Below the pieces are notes generated by a model. That model ran no database searches. It had not been told where the DNA came from and worked only from the letters and a program-made list of their open reading frames with translations. Shown one piece after another: positions 55,362 to 64,000 of a stretch of DNA of 64,000 nucleotides; the first letter of the stretch is position 1, and each line of letters starts with the position of its first letter. Position numbers and translations under genes: made by a program. The stretch comes from Amaricoccus macauensis. Its GTDB lineage: Bacteria > Pseudomonadota > Alphaproteobacteria > Rhodobacterales > Rhodobacteraceae. The stretch covers positions 434,001-498,000 of the forward strand of contig NZ_JACHFM010000003.1 in assembly GCF_014201905.1 (NCBI RefSeq). The letters run 5' to 3'.

Positions 55362-56987
55362 TCAGAGCAGCGTGCCGCTTTCGTCCTCGGGCGCCGGCGC
55401 GCGGCGCCGGGCAGGCGTTGCAGGGCGGACGGCGAGGCGGCCGTCAGCGAATTCGAGCTCGAGACCCGGCGCGCGCTGGGCGACGGCCGCGCTGGTGACG
55501 ACGTTGCCCCTGAGGTCGCGCACGATGGCAAAGCCGCGGTCGAGCACGCGGGCGGGGCTGAGGCTTTCCAGGGTGCGGCGGAGGGCTTCGAGCGCCGGGC
55601 GTGCATCGCGCACCCGCGCGCCGCCGGCGCGGGCGAGGCGGTCGCCACGCGCGTCCAGCCGCTCGCGGCGCTGGGCGATGGCGCGGGTGAGACCGTCGGG
55701 CCGGAGGCCGAGGCTGGCGCGGGCGAGGCTCGCGCGGGCGCGCTCCAGTTCGAGCGCGAGCAGCCCCGGGCCGAAACGCCCGGCGGGCCCGCGCGCCATG
55801 GTGCGCTCGCGCGCGCGGATGTGGGCGAGCATGGCGTCGGGGCGCAGGCCCGCCTCGGCGCGGTCGAGCTGGCGCCGTCGCCGTTCGATGAGCAGCCCGA
55901 GAAGGCCGGGGCCGAACCGTCCGGCGGCACCACGGCTGAGCGCGAGGTGAAGGTTGCGGCTCAGCGCCTCGATGGCGCGGGGCAGGCGCTGGCTGAGCGC
56001 GTCGATACGCTGGGCGCGCTCGGCAAACAGCGCCTCCGGCCGGGGCAGGCCGCGGGAGAGGTCACGCAGGCGCTGGCCGCGCTGGTCGAGGCCGCGTCCG
56101 AGGGCGGCGCCCCGCCGGGCGTCGAGCGCGGCGACGGCCGCGACGAGATCGAGGCGCACCGGCACCGCCATCTCGGCCGCGGCGGTCGGCGTCGGCGCGC
56201 GGCGGTCGGCGGCGAGGTCGATCAGCGTCGTGTCGGTCTCGTGCCCGACGGCGGAGATGAGCGGGATGGCGCTCTCGGCGGCGGCGCGCACGACGATCTC
56301 CTCGTTGAAGCCCCAGAGGTCTTCGATCGAGCCGCCGCCGCGCGCGACGATGAGCACGTCCGGGCGCGGGATCGGCCCGCCCGGCGCGATGGCGTTGAAG
56401 CCCCGGATCGCGGCGGCGACGTCCGGGGCGCAGCGGTCGCCCTGCACCGTCACCGGCCAGAGCAGGACGGGCCGGGGGAAGCGGTCGCGCAGGCGGTGCA
56501 GGATGTCGCGGATCACCGCGCCCGACGGCGAGGTGATGACGCCGATCACCTCCGGCAGGAAGGGCAGGGGGCGTTTGCGCGCCGCGTCAAACAGGCCCTC
56601 GGCGGCGAGCGCCTTGCGGCGGGCCTCGAGCATCGCCATGAGCGCGCCGACGCCGGCGGGGGCGATCTCCTCGATGATCATCTGGTACTTCGAGGCGCCG
56701 GGGAAGGTGGTGAGGCGGCCGGTGGCGATCACCTCCATGCCCTCCTCGGGGCGGATCGCGAGGCCGCGGGCGGTGGTCTTCCAGATCACCGAGCCGAGGC
56801 TGGCATTCGCGTCCTTCAGGTCGAGGTAGATGTGGCCCGAGGCGGGGCGTGACACGCGGCCGACCTCGCCGCGCACGCGCACCCGGCCGAACTGGCCCTC
56901 GATCGTCTTCTTCACCGCGCCCGAGATCTCGGAGACGGTGAACTCCGGGGCGTTGGTGCCGGGTCGGGCGTCCTCGAAGAGGTCCAT
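55362..56987 (-). CDS. xseA: XseA, exonuclease VII large subunit, with internal duplication
   Basis: The 541-residue protein has an N-terminal OB fold (FTVSEISGAVKKTIEGQFGR, SGHIYLDLKD) and the catalytic region (GVITSPSGAVIRDILHRLRDR, ARGGGSIEDLWGFNEEIVVR, SAVGHETDTTLID). The coiled-coil region is longer than usual (E. coli has 456 residues). It contains a repeat: GRFGPGLL and its context appear at residues about 356 and again about 403 (47-residue period; the flanking LRPD motif is also repeated). XseA with XseB degrades single-stranded DNA. The start MDLFEDARPGTNA is the family N-terminus; longer readings are read-through. Confidence 0.95.
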   Translation of the reverse strand: MDLFEDARPGTNAPEFTVSEISGAVKKTIEGQFGRVRVRGEVGRVSRPASGHIYLDLKDANASLGSVIWKTTARGLAIRPEEGMEVIATGRLTTFPGASKYQMIIEEIAPAGVGALMAMLEARRKALAAEGLFDAARKRPLPFLPEVIGVITSPSGAVIRDILHRLRDRFPRPVLLWPVTVQGDRCAPDVAAAIRGFNAIAPGGPIPRPDVLIVARGGGSIEDLWGFNEEIVVRAAAESAIPLISAVGHETDTTLIDLAADRRAPTPTAAAEMAVPVRLDLVAAVAALDARRGAALGRGLDQRGQRLRDLSRGLPRPEALFAERAQRIDALSQRLPRAIEALSRNLHLALSRGAAGRFGPGLLGLLIERRRRQLDRAEAGLRPDAMLAHIRARERTMARGPAGRFGPGLLALELERARASLARASLGLRPDGLTRAIAQRRERLDARGDRLARAGGARVRDARPALEALRRTLESLSPARVLDRGFAIVRDLRGNVVTSAAVAQRAPGLELEFADGRLAVRPATPARRRAPAPEDESGTLL

Positions 56988-57064
56988 GCGCGTGCTCGTG
57001 CTTGCGGTGGCGGGGCGCGCACCATAGAACGCGGCCCCATCGAGGCCAAGCGAGCGCGCGCCAC

Positions 57065-58321
57065 ATGAACATCCTGATCCTGGGCGGCGGTGGCCGCGAA
57101 CACGCCCTCGCCTGGGCCTTCGCACAGAACCCGAAGTGCGACCGGCTGTTCTGCGCGCCGGGCAATGCCGGGATCGGCGAGGAGGCGACCTGCGTCGCGC
57201 TCGACATCCTCGACGGCGGGAAGCTGCTCGAGTTCGTGCGCGAGAACGACGTGGAGTTCGTCATGGTCGGCCCCGAGGCGCCGTTGGCGGAGGGCGTCGC
57301 GGACGCGCTGCGCGCGGGCGGGGTCGCGACGTTCGGCCCGGGGCGCGAGGCCGCGCGGCTCGAGGCGTCGAAGGCGTTCACCAAGGAAATCTGCGCGGCG
57401 AGCGGCGCGCCGACGGCGGCGAGCGAGACCTTCACCGACGCGGACGCCGCGCATGCCTATGTAGCGGCGAAGGGCGCGCCGATCGTGGTGAAGGCCGACG
57501 GGCTCGCAGCCGGCAAGGGTGTGACGGTCGCTGAAAGCGTGGCGGAGGCTGAGGCGGCGCTCGATGCGATCTTTGCCGAGGGGCCGGGCGCGCGGGTCGT
57601 CATCGAGGAATTCATGACCGGCGAGGAGGCGAGCCTCTTCGTGCTGGCGGACGGCGAGGAGTTGCTCATCCTCGGCACCGCGCAGGACCACAAGCGCGCC
57701 TTCGACGGGGACAAGGGGCCGAACACCGGCGGGATGGGGGCCTATTCCCCCGCACCGGTGATGACGCGGGAGGTGACGGAGCGGGCGATCGCCGAGATCG
57801 TGCGCCCGACGCTCGCCGAGATGGTTCGGCGCGGCACGCCCTATCAGGGGGTGCTCTACGTCGGGCTGATGATCGAGGCGGGGGCGCCGCGTCTGGTGGA
57901 GTACAACGTCCGCTTCGGCGACCCGGAGGCGCAGGTGCTGGCGATGCGGCTCGGCGCGCAGTTGCTCGACGCCTGCCTCGCCTGTGCGACGGGCGCGCTC
58001 GGGGAGGCGCGGGCGAACTTCGCCGACGACCACGCGATGACCGTGGTGATCGCGGCGAACGGCTATCCGGGCGAGGTGCAGCGCGGCGAGGCGATCGGGC
58101 TGGCCGAGGCGGCCGATCCCCGGGTGAAGGTGTTCCACGCGGGAACGAAGACGGTGGACGGAGAGCTTGTCTCGAACGGCGGCCGGGTGCTGAACGCGAC
58201 GGCGCGCGCCGCGAGCCTCGCCGAGGCGCGCGCGCTCGCCTATGGCGCGGCGCAGGCAGTCGACTGGCCCGGCGGGTTCTTCCGGCGTGACATCGGCTGG
58301 CGCGCGCTGGCACGCGACTGA
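57065..58321 (+). CDS. purD: PurD, phosphoribosylamine-glycine ligase
   Basis: The 418-residue ATP-grasp enzyme makes glycinamide ribotide in purine synthesis. It starts MNILILGGGGREHALAWAFA, with VGPEAPLAEGVADALRAGGV, the nucleotide-binding KADGLAAGKGVTVAES, QDHKRAFDGDKGPNTGGMGA, and EYNVRFGDPEAQVL. All are PurD marks and length is normal. Divergent from xseA; the gap is 77 bp and the ATG is preceded by a weak site only. Confidence 0.96.
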   Translation: MNILILGGGGREHALAWAFAQNPKCDRLFCAPGNAGIGEEATCVALDILDGGKLLEFVRENDVEFVMVGPEAPLAEGVADALRAGGVATFGPGREAARLEASKAFTKEICAASGAPTAASETFTDADAAHAYVAAKGAPIVVKADGLAAGKGVTVAESVAEAEAALDAIFAEGPGARVVIEEFMTGEEASLFVLADGEELLILGTAQDHKRAFDGDKGPNTGGMGAYSPAPVMTREVTERAIAEIVRPTLAEMVRRGTPYQGVLYVGLMIEAGAPRLVEYNVRFGDPEAQVLAMRLGAQLLDACLACATGALGEARANFADDHAMTVVIAANGYPGEVQRGEAIGLAEAADPRVKVFHAGTKTVDGELVSNGGRVLNATARAASLAEARALAYGAAQAVDWPGGFFRRDIGWRALARD

Positions 58322-58412
58322 GGCTGGCCGGCTACTGACCGGCGATTAATCGAGAAGCCCGTGGAGGGCGGCGGAATCCTGTGGTACCGCCGCGGCCGGA
58401 CCGGAGGAAACC

Positions 58413-60158
58413 ATGGATATCTTCGCTGACGTCAAGGCTCGTGTGCTCGATGCGCTCGGCCGTCTCGTGGACGCAGGCTCGCTGCCGCAGGGGCTCGCGT
58501 ACGACGCGGTGACGGTAGAGCCGCCGCGCGACGCCGCCCATGGCGACATGGCGACGAACGCGGCGATGGTGCTGGCACGCCCGGCGCGGATGGGCCCGCG
58601 TGACATCGCGAGCCTGCTCGCGGCGGAGCTTTCGGGCGCGCCGGGGATCGCCTCGGCCGAGGTGGCGGGGCCGGGTTTTCTCAACATCCGGCTGACGCCG
58701 GGGCGGTGGTTCGACGTGGTGCCGGCGGCACTCGCCGCGGGCACGGACTTCGGCCGCTCGGTGATGGGCGCGGGGCGGAAGGTGAATGTCGAGTTCGTCT
58801 CCGCCAACCCGACCGGGCCGATGCATGTGGGCCATGTGCGCGGCGCGGTCTTCGGTGACGCGCTCTCGGGGCTGCTCGGCTTCGCGGGCCATGAGGTGAC
58901 GCGGGAATACTACATCAACGACGGCGGCGCGCAGGTCGACGTCCTCGCCCGCTCGGCCTACGAGCGGTACCGCGAGGCGTGCGGGCTGGAGCCCGCCATC
59001 GCCGAGGGGCTTTATCCCGGCGACTACCTGATCCCCGTCGGTGAGGCGCTGAAGGCGAGGTATGGCGAGAGCCTGCTGGAGCGCCCCGAGGCGGAGTGGC
59101 TCGCCGAGGTGCGGGAGTTCGCGACCGAGGCGATGATGGCGATGATCCGCGAGGATCTGGCCCTTCTCGGCGTGACGATGGATGTCTTCTTCAGCGAGAA
59201 GTCGCTCTATGGAACTGGCCGGATCGAGGCGGCACTGGCGGCGCTCGAAGCCGACGGACTGATCTACGAAGGCACGCTCGAGCCGCCGAAGGGCAAGCTG
59301 CCGGAAGACTGGGAGCCGCGGCAGCAGACGCTGTTCCGCTCCACGGCCTATGGTGACGATACCGACCGGCCGGTGAAGAAGTCGGACGGAAGCTGGACAT
59401 ACTTCGCGCCGGACATCGCCTATCACTTCGACAAGATCGAGCGCGGGTTCGACGAGCTGATCGACGTGCTGGGCGCCGATCACGGCGGCTACGTCAAGCG
59501 CATGAAGGCGGCGGTGGCGGCGCTCTCGAAGAACCGGGTGCCGCTCGATGTGAAGCTCTGCCAGCTGGTGAAGCTCTTCAAGGGCGGCGAGCCCTTCAAG
59601 ATGTCGAAGCGCGCGGGCACGTTCGTGACGCTGCGCGACGTGGTCGAGCAGGTGGGACCGGACGTCACCCGCTTCGTCATGCTGACCCGCAAGAACGACG
59701 CGCCGCTCGACTTCGACTTCGACAAGGTGCTGGAGCAGTCGAAGGACAATCCGGTCTTTTACGTGCAGTATGCCCATGCGCGGGCTCAGTCGGTGCTGAA
59801 CCGCGCGGCCGATGGCGGGGTCGCGGTTGACGACGGGGCGCTGGCCGGGGCCGACCTCGCGCTGCTCGGCGCGCCGGGGGAGCTGGAGCTGGCGCGCAAG
59901 GCCGCAGAGTGGCCCCGGCAGGTAGAGATTGCCGCCGCGCACCACGAGCCGCACCGGATCGCCTTCTATCTCAATGAGTTGTCGGCGGACTTTCACAGTT
60001 TGCAGCATCAGGGCAAGCTCGACCCGTCGCTGCGCTTCATCCGCGATGACGCGCCGGACCTGACCCGCGCGCGGCTGGCGCTGGTGCGTGCGGCGCAGGT
60101 TGTCATTTCGTCAGGCTTGGGTATTCTCGGGGTCACCCCGATGAAAGAGATGCGCTGA
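58413..60158 (+). CDS. argS: ArgS, arginyl-tRNA synthetase
   Basis: The 581-residue class I synthetase has the HIGH-type motif in [20 protein letters not shown] (HVGH) and the KMSK-type motif in [19 protein letters not shown]. The N-terminal arginine tRNA-binding region and the C-terminal anticodon helix bundle are present, and length is normal. GGAGGAAACC lies before the ATG. It opens the Rhodobacterales-typical run argS-SPOR-nagZ-scpA-scpB, all on the plus strand. Confidence 0.97.
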   Translation: MDIFADVKARVLDALGRLVDAGSLPQGLAYDAVTVEPPRDAAHGDMATNAAMVLARPARMGPRDIASLLAAELSGAPGIASAEVAGPGFLNIRLTPGRWFDVVPAALAAGTDFGRSVMGAGRKVNVEFVSANPTGPMHVGHVRGAVFGDALSGLLGFAGHEVTREYYINDGGAQVDVLARSAYERYREACGLEPAIAEGLYPGDYLIPVGEALKARYGESLLERPEAEWLAEVREFATEAMMAMIREDLALLGVTMDVFFSEKSLYGTGRIEAALAALEADGLIYEGTLEPPKGKLPEDWEPRQQTLFRSTAYGDDTDRPVKKSDGSWTYFAPDIAYHFDKIERGFDELIDVLGADHGGYVKRMKAAVAALSKNRVPLDVKLCQLVKLFKGGEPFKMSKRAGTFVTLRDVVEQVGPDVTRFVMLTRKNDAPLDFDFDKVLEQSKDNPVFYVQYAHARAQSVLNRAADGGVAVDDGALAGADLALLGAPGELELARKAAEWPRQVEIAAAHHEPHRIAFYLNELSADFHSLQHQGKLDPSLRFIRDDAPDLTRARLALVRAAQVVISSGLGILGVTPMKEMR

Positions 60159-60234
60159 CGCATCCGACGAGCACTTTGGGGTTGGAGCAGAGGCACCTAC
60201 GAGATATGGTGTTGTCAAAACAGGCACGTACCCC

Positions 60235-61245
60235 ATGCGCGATCTATACAGCGACGACTTCGAGTCGGTTGCGGCTGATGGTGCCGACCGACTGATCCCG
60301 GACGGCATGCGACGCGTCACCGGCGCGATCGTCTTTGTCGGCGTCATCGTGGTGATGGGGGTGTGGGCCTGGCGGCTCGGCACCCGCGACGCCACCGAGG
60401 TGCCGGTCATCCGGGCGATGGAAGGCCCGTCGCGGATGCAGCCGGCGGATCCGGGTGGCCTGCAGGCCGCCCATCAGGGTCTCGAAGTGAATGGCGTGCT
60501 CGGCGGCGCGCCGGAGGAGCGGTCGCGGGCGACTGCGATCCCGCCAGCACGCCCGACGCCGCCCGCGCTCGCGAAGGAAGATGCGCCGCAGGGCGAACTC
60601 GTGGCCTCCGCGCCGCAGGCGCTGGCCGAGAAGGTGGCGGGTCAGGTCGCGGCCGAGCTTGCGGCCCCGAACGAAGGTGCCGCCGCCGCCGCTGCGGTGC
60701 AGCCGATCCTGCCATCCGACGTGACGGCCGACGAGGAAGGACTCCTCGGCGGTGCCGGTGAGACGGCCGAGGTGCCGGATGCCGAGGTGGCGGGCGCGGA
60801 CGATGCCGCGGCGAGCGCCGTGCGCCCGCGGAACCGTCCGGCCGGCTTGCAGGTCGCGCGGGCGGAAGCCCCCGTACGGGCGACTTCTGCCGCCGCACCG
60901 CCGGTGGCAGAGGCTGCGCCGGAGCCGGTGGCAGCACGACCGGCGCCCGCCAAGGCCGCGTCGGTCGCGACGAATGAGGTGGGTTCGGTGCAGTCGGGCG
61001 CACGGCTGGTGCAGCTTGGCGCCTTCGACAGCGAGGAGATCACCCGCAAGGCCTGGTCGTCACTGGTGGCGAAGAACCCGGACCTGCTGAGCTCCAAGAG
61101 CCTCTACGTCGAGCGAACCACGTCGAACGCCCGGGTCTTCTACCGGCTGCGGGTGGCTGGCTTCCAGTCGGCTGACGACACGCGGCGGATGTGCGAGGCG
61201 CTGCGCGGACGCGGGGTCGCCTGCATTCCGGTCACCCTGCAGTAG
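60235..61245 (+). CDS. SPOR-domain membrane protein
   Basis: The 336-residue protein has a short cytoplasmic lead, one membrane helix (VTGAIVFVGVIVVMGVWAW, about residues 28-46), a long Ala/Pro/Glu-rich periplasmic linker of about 200 residues, and a C-terminal SPOR domain from about 255 (RLVQLGAFDSEEITRKAWSS, then YRLRVAGFQSADDTRRMCEA, VACIPVTLQ). SPOR domains bind denuded glycan at the division septum. The next gene, nagZ, acts on cell-wall fragments, starting 1 bp after its stop, so the two are linked to envelope remodelling. Confidence 0.92.
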   Translation: MRDLYSDDFESVAADGADRLIPDGMRRVTGAIVFVGVIVVMGVWAWRLGTRDATEVPVIRAMEGPSRMQPADPGGLQAAHQGLEVNGVLGGAPEERSRATAIPPARPTPPALAKEDAPQGELVASAPQALAEKVAGQVAAELAAPNEGAAAAAAVQPILPSDVTADEEGLLGGAGETAEVPDAEVAGADDAAASAVRPRNRPAGLQVARAEAPVRATSAAAPPVAEAAPEPVAARPAPAKAASVATNEVGSVQSGARLVQLGAFDSEEITRKAWSSLVAKNPDLLSSKSLYVERTTSNARVFYRLRVAGFQSADDTRRMCEALRGRGVACIPVTLQ

Positions 61246-61246
61246 G

Positions 61247-62251
61247 ATGGCAGCGCGCGCTGTCATATTCGGCTGCGGCGGGACGGCGGTCTCGGCCGCC
61301 GAACGGGCGTTCTTCGCCGATGCGGACCCGTGGGGCTTCATCCTCTTTGCCCGCAACGTCGAGAGCCCGGAGCAACTCGCCCGACTGACCGGCGAGCTGC
61401 GCGAGAGCGTCGGTCGTGACGCGCCGGTGCTCGTCGATCAGGAGGGCGGACGGGTGCAGCGGATGCGCGCGCCGCACTGGCGCGACTGGCTGCCCATGCT
61501 CGACGAGGCGGCGGCGCTCGCGCCGGCGGCCCGGGCGCGCGGTCTCTGGCTGCGCTCGCGGCTGATCGCGGCGGAGCTGCGCGCGGTCGGGATCGACGTG
61601 AACTGCGCTCCGGTGCTCGACCTCGCCTGCGACGAGACCCATGCGGTCATTCGCAACCGTTGCCTTGGTGGCGATCCCGCCGAGGTGGCGCGGCTCGGGC
61701 GGGTGGTGGCGGAGGGTTTCCTTGCCGGCGGCGTGCTGCCGGTCATCAAGCACATGCCGGGCCAGGGGCGCGCGGCGCTCGACAGCCATCTGGCGCTGCC
61801 GGAGGTGACGGCGGATCGCGGCCAGCTCGAAGCGGATTTCGCGCCGTTCCGCGCGCTCGTGGATCTGCCGATCGCCATGACGGCGCATGTGGTCTATCGC
61901 GCCCTCGACACCCGGCCGGCCACCCAGTCGCCGTCGGTGATCGGGCTGGTGCGCGACGACATCGGCTTCGACGGGCTGCTCCTGACCGACGATCTTTCGA
62001 TGAAGGCGCTGGCGGGGGATTTCGGCGACCGGGCGCGGGCGTCGCTGGCGGCCGGCTGCGACATCGTCCTGCACTGCAACGGTGATGCGGCCGAGATGGC
62101 GGCGGTGGCGGCGGCGGTGCCGGAGCTTTCCGGCTGCCGGGCGGATCGGGCGGCGGCGGCGCTGGCGCTGCGGCGCGCGCCCGGCGATGACGCGGCGGAG
62201 GCGGCGGCGGAATACGCGGCGCTCACCGCTGGAGCGGTTGGTGTCGCATGA
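61247..62251 (+). CDS. nagZ: NagZ-like beta-N-acetylhexosaminidase with PGQG substitution
   Basis: The 334-residue GH3 enzyme cleaves GlcNAc from anhydro-muropeptides in the cytoplasm. Family marks: FILFARNVESPEQLARLTGE, LVDQEGGRVQRMRAPHW, INC-type ATG to CAPVLDL, and the catalytic loop HMPGQGRAALDSHLALPEV, followed by MTAHVVYRALD and LLTDDLSMKAL with the nucleophile Asp. The usual PGHG is PGQG here: the His that contacts substrate is replaced, while the catalytic Asp-Ser-His dyad is kept. GGA just before the ATG overlaps the SPOR stop region. Confidence 0.93.
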   Translation: MAARAVIFGCGGTAVSAAERAFFADADPWGFILFARNVESPEQLARLTGELRESVGRDAPVLVDQEGGRVQRMRAPHWRDWLPMLDEAAALAPAARARGLWLRSRLIAAELRAVGIDVNCAPVLDLACDETHAVIRNRCLGGDPAEVARLGRVVAEGFLAGGVLPVIKHMPGQGRAALDSHLALPEVTADRGQLEADFAPFRALVDLPIAMTAHVVYRALDTRPATQSPSVIGLVRDDIGFDGLLLTDDLSMKALAGDFGDRARASLAAGCDIVLHCNGDAAEMAAVAAAVPELSGCRADRAAAALALRRAPGDDAAEAAAEYAALTAGAVGVA

Positions 62252-62259
62252 TGCATCGA

Positions 62260-62421
62260 GCGACCGAAGCGCGCCAGCGCGCGAGTTCCGGCGCGACAAG
62301 CCGAAGCACTGCCTTCGCCGCATCGGCGGCGGGACGCGCGGCGGCCAGCAGGGGCGCAGATTTCTGCGGAAGGGCGCCATCCGGCCGTGGTTGCCCCGGC
62401 GGGCGCCGACGGACTTGTCGC
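62260..62421. repeat. Hairpin-rich dispersed repeat, copy B
   Basis: The partner of the element at 48874-49028. It keeps the same block order: GCGACCGAAGCG, GCGAGTTCCGG and CGACAAGC, then a 52-bp insertion (62302-62353), then CGCAGATTTCTGCGG (hairpin 62355-62368), GCCATCCGGCCGTGG, GCCCCGGCGGGCGC and GACGGACTTGTCGC. The first hairpin has changed on both sides (GCGCGC arms here, GCGGGC/GCCCGC in copy A), which is covariation. It starts 9 bp past the nagZ stop and ends about 75 bp before the scpA ATG. Confidence 0.75.
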
Positions 62422-62495
62422 TTGCCAACTCCGTCAGGCGCAGCGCGTCGCACCGCGCCCGGCCCGGACGCTTCCCGCAACATGAAGGTCGGCTG

Positions 62496-63317
62496 ATGCC
62501 CGAGGATTTCTTCGACGCCGATTCGACCGCTGCCCGGCTCGCCGCCGAGGCGCTTGTCATCGACGTCGAGGGTTTCGAGGGACCGCTCGATCTGCTGCTG
62601 ACGCTGGCGCGGAGTCAGAAGGTCGACCTGCGGCGCATCTCGATCCTGAAGCTTTCCGAGCAGTACCTTGGCTTCGTCGAGGCGGCGAAGCGGCTCCGGA
62701 TCGAGCTTGCGGCCGACTATCTCGTCATGGCGGCGTGGCTCGCGTTCCTGAAGTCGCGGCTGCTGCTGCCGCCGGATCCGGCCGACGAGGGGCCGTCGGG
62801 CGATGATCTGGCGGCGCATCTGGCGTTCCAGCTCGAGCGGCTCGAGGCGATGCGCGGGGCGGCGGCGCAGCTCATGGGGCGTGATCAGCTCGGGCGCGAC
62901 GTCTTTGCGCGCGGCGATACCGAGACGGTGCGGCGCGACGTGCGGGTCACCTACGAGGCGTCGCTGGTCGACCTGATGCGCGCCTATGCCCGGATCAAGA
63001 CGAAGGACGATTTCACGCCGCTGCATTTCCGGCGCGGGCCGGTCTTTGCCATGGAGCAGGCGCTGGAGCGGATGCGCGGCATCCTCGGCACCTGCTTCGG
63101 CTGGCAGGAGCTTGCGGCCTGGCTGCCCGAGGACTGGCTTCACGAGGGCAAGCGGCGGCGGTCGGCGACGGCGGCGAGCTTTGCGGCGGCGCTGGAGCTT
63201 GCAAAGAACGGCGCACTCGAAATCCGCCAGGAAGGCGCGTTCGCGCCGATCTGGCTGAAGCCGCGACAAGACGGCGGGTTGGCAGACCAACGACAACAAG
63301 ACGGAGAGGCAGGATGA
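62496..63317 (+). CDS. scpA: ScpA, chromosome segregation/condensation protein
   Basis: The 273-residue kleisin pairs with SMC. The N-terminal SMC-head binding region reads FEGPLDLLLTLARSQKVDLR followed by ILKLSEQYLGFVEAAKRLRI and ADYLVMAAWLAFLKSRLLLP; the C-terminal winged helix follows ELAKNGALEIRQEGAFAPIW. GAAGG is seven bases before the ATG. Longer readings upstream cross the hairpin repeat and are not used. Its stop overlaps the scpB start (ATGA). Confidence 0.94.
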   Translation: MPEDFFDADSTAARLAAEALVIDVEGFEGPLDLLLTLARSQKVDLRRISILKLSEQYLGFVEAAKRLRIELAADYLVMAAWLAFLKSRLLLPPDPADEGPSGDDLAAHLAFQLERLEAMRGAAAQLMGRDQLGRDVFARGDTETVRRDVRVTYEASLVDLMRAYARIKTKDDFTPLHFRRGPVFAMEQALERMRGILGTCFGWQELAAWLPEDWLHEGKRRRSATAASFAAALELAKNGALEIRQEGAFAPIWLKPRQDGGLADQRQQDGEAG

Positions 63318-63949
63318 ACGACGAGGCAGGACAGGGGCTTTTCGAGGCCGCATTCGCCGTGCCGCCGATCGGCGAGCAGGAACGGATGCTTGAGGCTGTG
63401 CTCTTCGCCAGCCGTGAGCCGCTTTCGATGCGGGCGCTGGAAGAGCGCCTGCCGCGCGGCTGCGACGTGGGCGAGGCGCTGGTCGGGCTCGGGCGCAAGT
63501 ACGAGGGGCGCGGCGTGCAACTCGCCCGCGTCGGTGACGCCTGGGCGTTCCGCACCGCGGCCGATCTCGGCTTTCTGATGAGCCGCGAGGTCGAGGAGAC
63601 GCGCAAGCTGTCGCGCGCCGCCATCGAGACGCTCGCCATCGTTGCCTATCACCAGCCGGTGACGCGCGCCGAGATCGAGGAGATCCGCGGCGTCTCGGTG
63701 TCGGCGGGGACGCTCGACCAGCTGATGGAAATGGGCTGGGTGAAGCTCGGTCGTCGCCGGATGACGCCGGGGCGGCCGATGACCTTTGTGGTGACGCAAG
63801 GGTTTCTCGACCACTTCGGCCTCGGCTCCGAGCGCGACTTGCCGGGGATTGCCGAGCTTCGCGCCGCGGGGCTTCTCGACAACCGGCCGAGCCCCGAGAC
63901 GCCACCGTCCGAGGACGCGCCGGAAGGGCAGGGCGAGTTGCTCGACTGA
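63314..63949 (+). CDS. scpB: ScpB, SMC-ScpAB condensin subunit
   Basis: The 211-residue protein has two winged-helix domains: MLEAVLFASREPLSMRALEE and, in the second, KLSRAAIETLAIVAYHQPVT with RAEIEEIRGVSVSAGTLDQL. GRRRMTPGRPMTFVVTQGFL completes the core. ScpB dimers bind the centre of ScpA. It is translationally coupled to scpA by the ATGA at 63314-63317. An acidic tail (PSEDAPEGQGELLD) ends it, 51 bp before the window edge. Confidence 0.95.
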   Translation: MNDEAGQGLFEAAFAVPPIGEQERMLEAVLFASREPLSMRALEERLPRGCDVGEALVGLGRKYEGRGVQLARVGDAWAFRTAADLGFLMSREVEETRKLSRAAIETLAIVAYHQPVTRAEIEEIRGVSVSAGTLDQLMEMGWVKLGRRRMTPGRPMTFVVTQGFLDHFGLGSERDLPGIAELRAAGLLDNRPSPETPPSEDAPEGQGELLD

Positions 63950-64000
63950 GCGGAGGCCGGAGCGGAAATCACGCGGCGGCGGCCTCCGGCCTGGGGCGCA

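Overview
The window is a contiguous piece of a G+C-rich (by eye about two thirds) alphaproteobacterial chromosome, most likely order Rhodobacterales. The gene run argS - SPOR protein - nagZ - scpA - scpB, the DUF6280-like protein, the divergent LpoA-like lipoprotein/rsmI pair followed by a YraN protein, and the dctBD/dctA arrangement all point that way. The species cannot be named from sequence alone. I see no rRNA, tRNA, CRISPR array, insertion sequence, prophage or plasmid function; the content is core metabolism and envelope genes with small accessory pieces between them.

Layout. 1-813: truncated GAF-domain (AcoR-type) regulator. 1.4-7.0 kb (minus): LpoA-like lipoprotein, glnD, murJ. 7.1-10.6 kb: rsmI, a YraN-family protein, a cold-shock protein with a structured leader, a permuted papain-fold hydrolase and a DUF6280-like protein. 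10.7-13 kb: an MFS transporter behind a TetR-type operator, convergent with a D-lactate dehydrogenase-like enzyme. 13-18.6 kb (minus): dnaE, a 55-residue DUF1328 membrane peptide with a general-stress (EcfG-type) promoter, a Crp/Fnr regulator and a TerC protein. 18.7-25.3 kb: an FAD oxidoreductase, pyruvate carboxylase, a small Cys-motif secreted protein and a phosphate transporter. 25.6-28.9 kb: a glycosyltransferase plus polyprenyl-phosphate sugar transferase pair, an orphan amino-acid-type binding protein and an unknown anchored protein. 29-33.5 kb: efp, an EAL phosphodiesterase, rimO and cytochrome c. 33.8-38.6 kb: two tandem outer-membrane barrels, xdhC, a molybdopterin-binding/MobA-like fusion and lolA. 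38.7-43.4 kb: dctD-dctB divergent from dctA. 43.6-48.8 kb: a nitronate monooxygenase-like protein, pyrC, an aminotransferase, idnO and idnD. 49-55.3 kb: a MacAB-type efflux pair, a TonB-like protein, a CoxG-like protein and an MFS transporter. 55.4-64 kb: xseA, purD, argS, a SPOR protein, nagZ, scpA and scpB.

How the parts work together. The clearest regulatory circuit is the C4-dicarboxylate module: DctB senses substrate and phosphorylates DctD, which binds an inverted-repeat enhancer and drives sigma-54 transcription of dctA. Imported dicarboxylates and the anaplerotic pyruvate carboxylase both feed the TCA cycle. Translational coupling (ATGA overlaps) links glnD-murJ, dctB-dctD, pyrC-aminotransferase-idnO and scpA-scpB. 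XdhC and the molybdopterin-binding/MobA-like fusion form a maturation pair for a molybdenum hydroxylase that is not in the window; an orphan CoxG-like gene lies further along.

The least ordinary signals are a hairpin-rich dispersed repeat present twice (after idnD and after nagZ), the duplicated C-x9-C motif in a small exported protein, a perfect EcfG-type promoter before a peptide gene too short for ordinary gene calling, alternative hairpins in the cold-shock leader, and coding repeats in the MacA-like protein and in XseA. I do not see a clear new multi-gene system.
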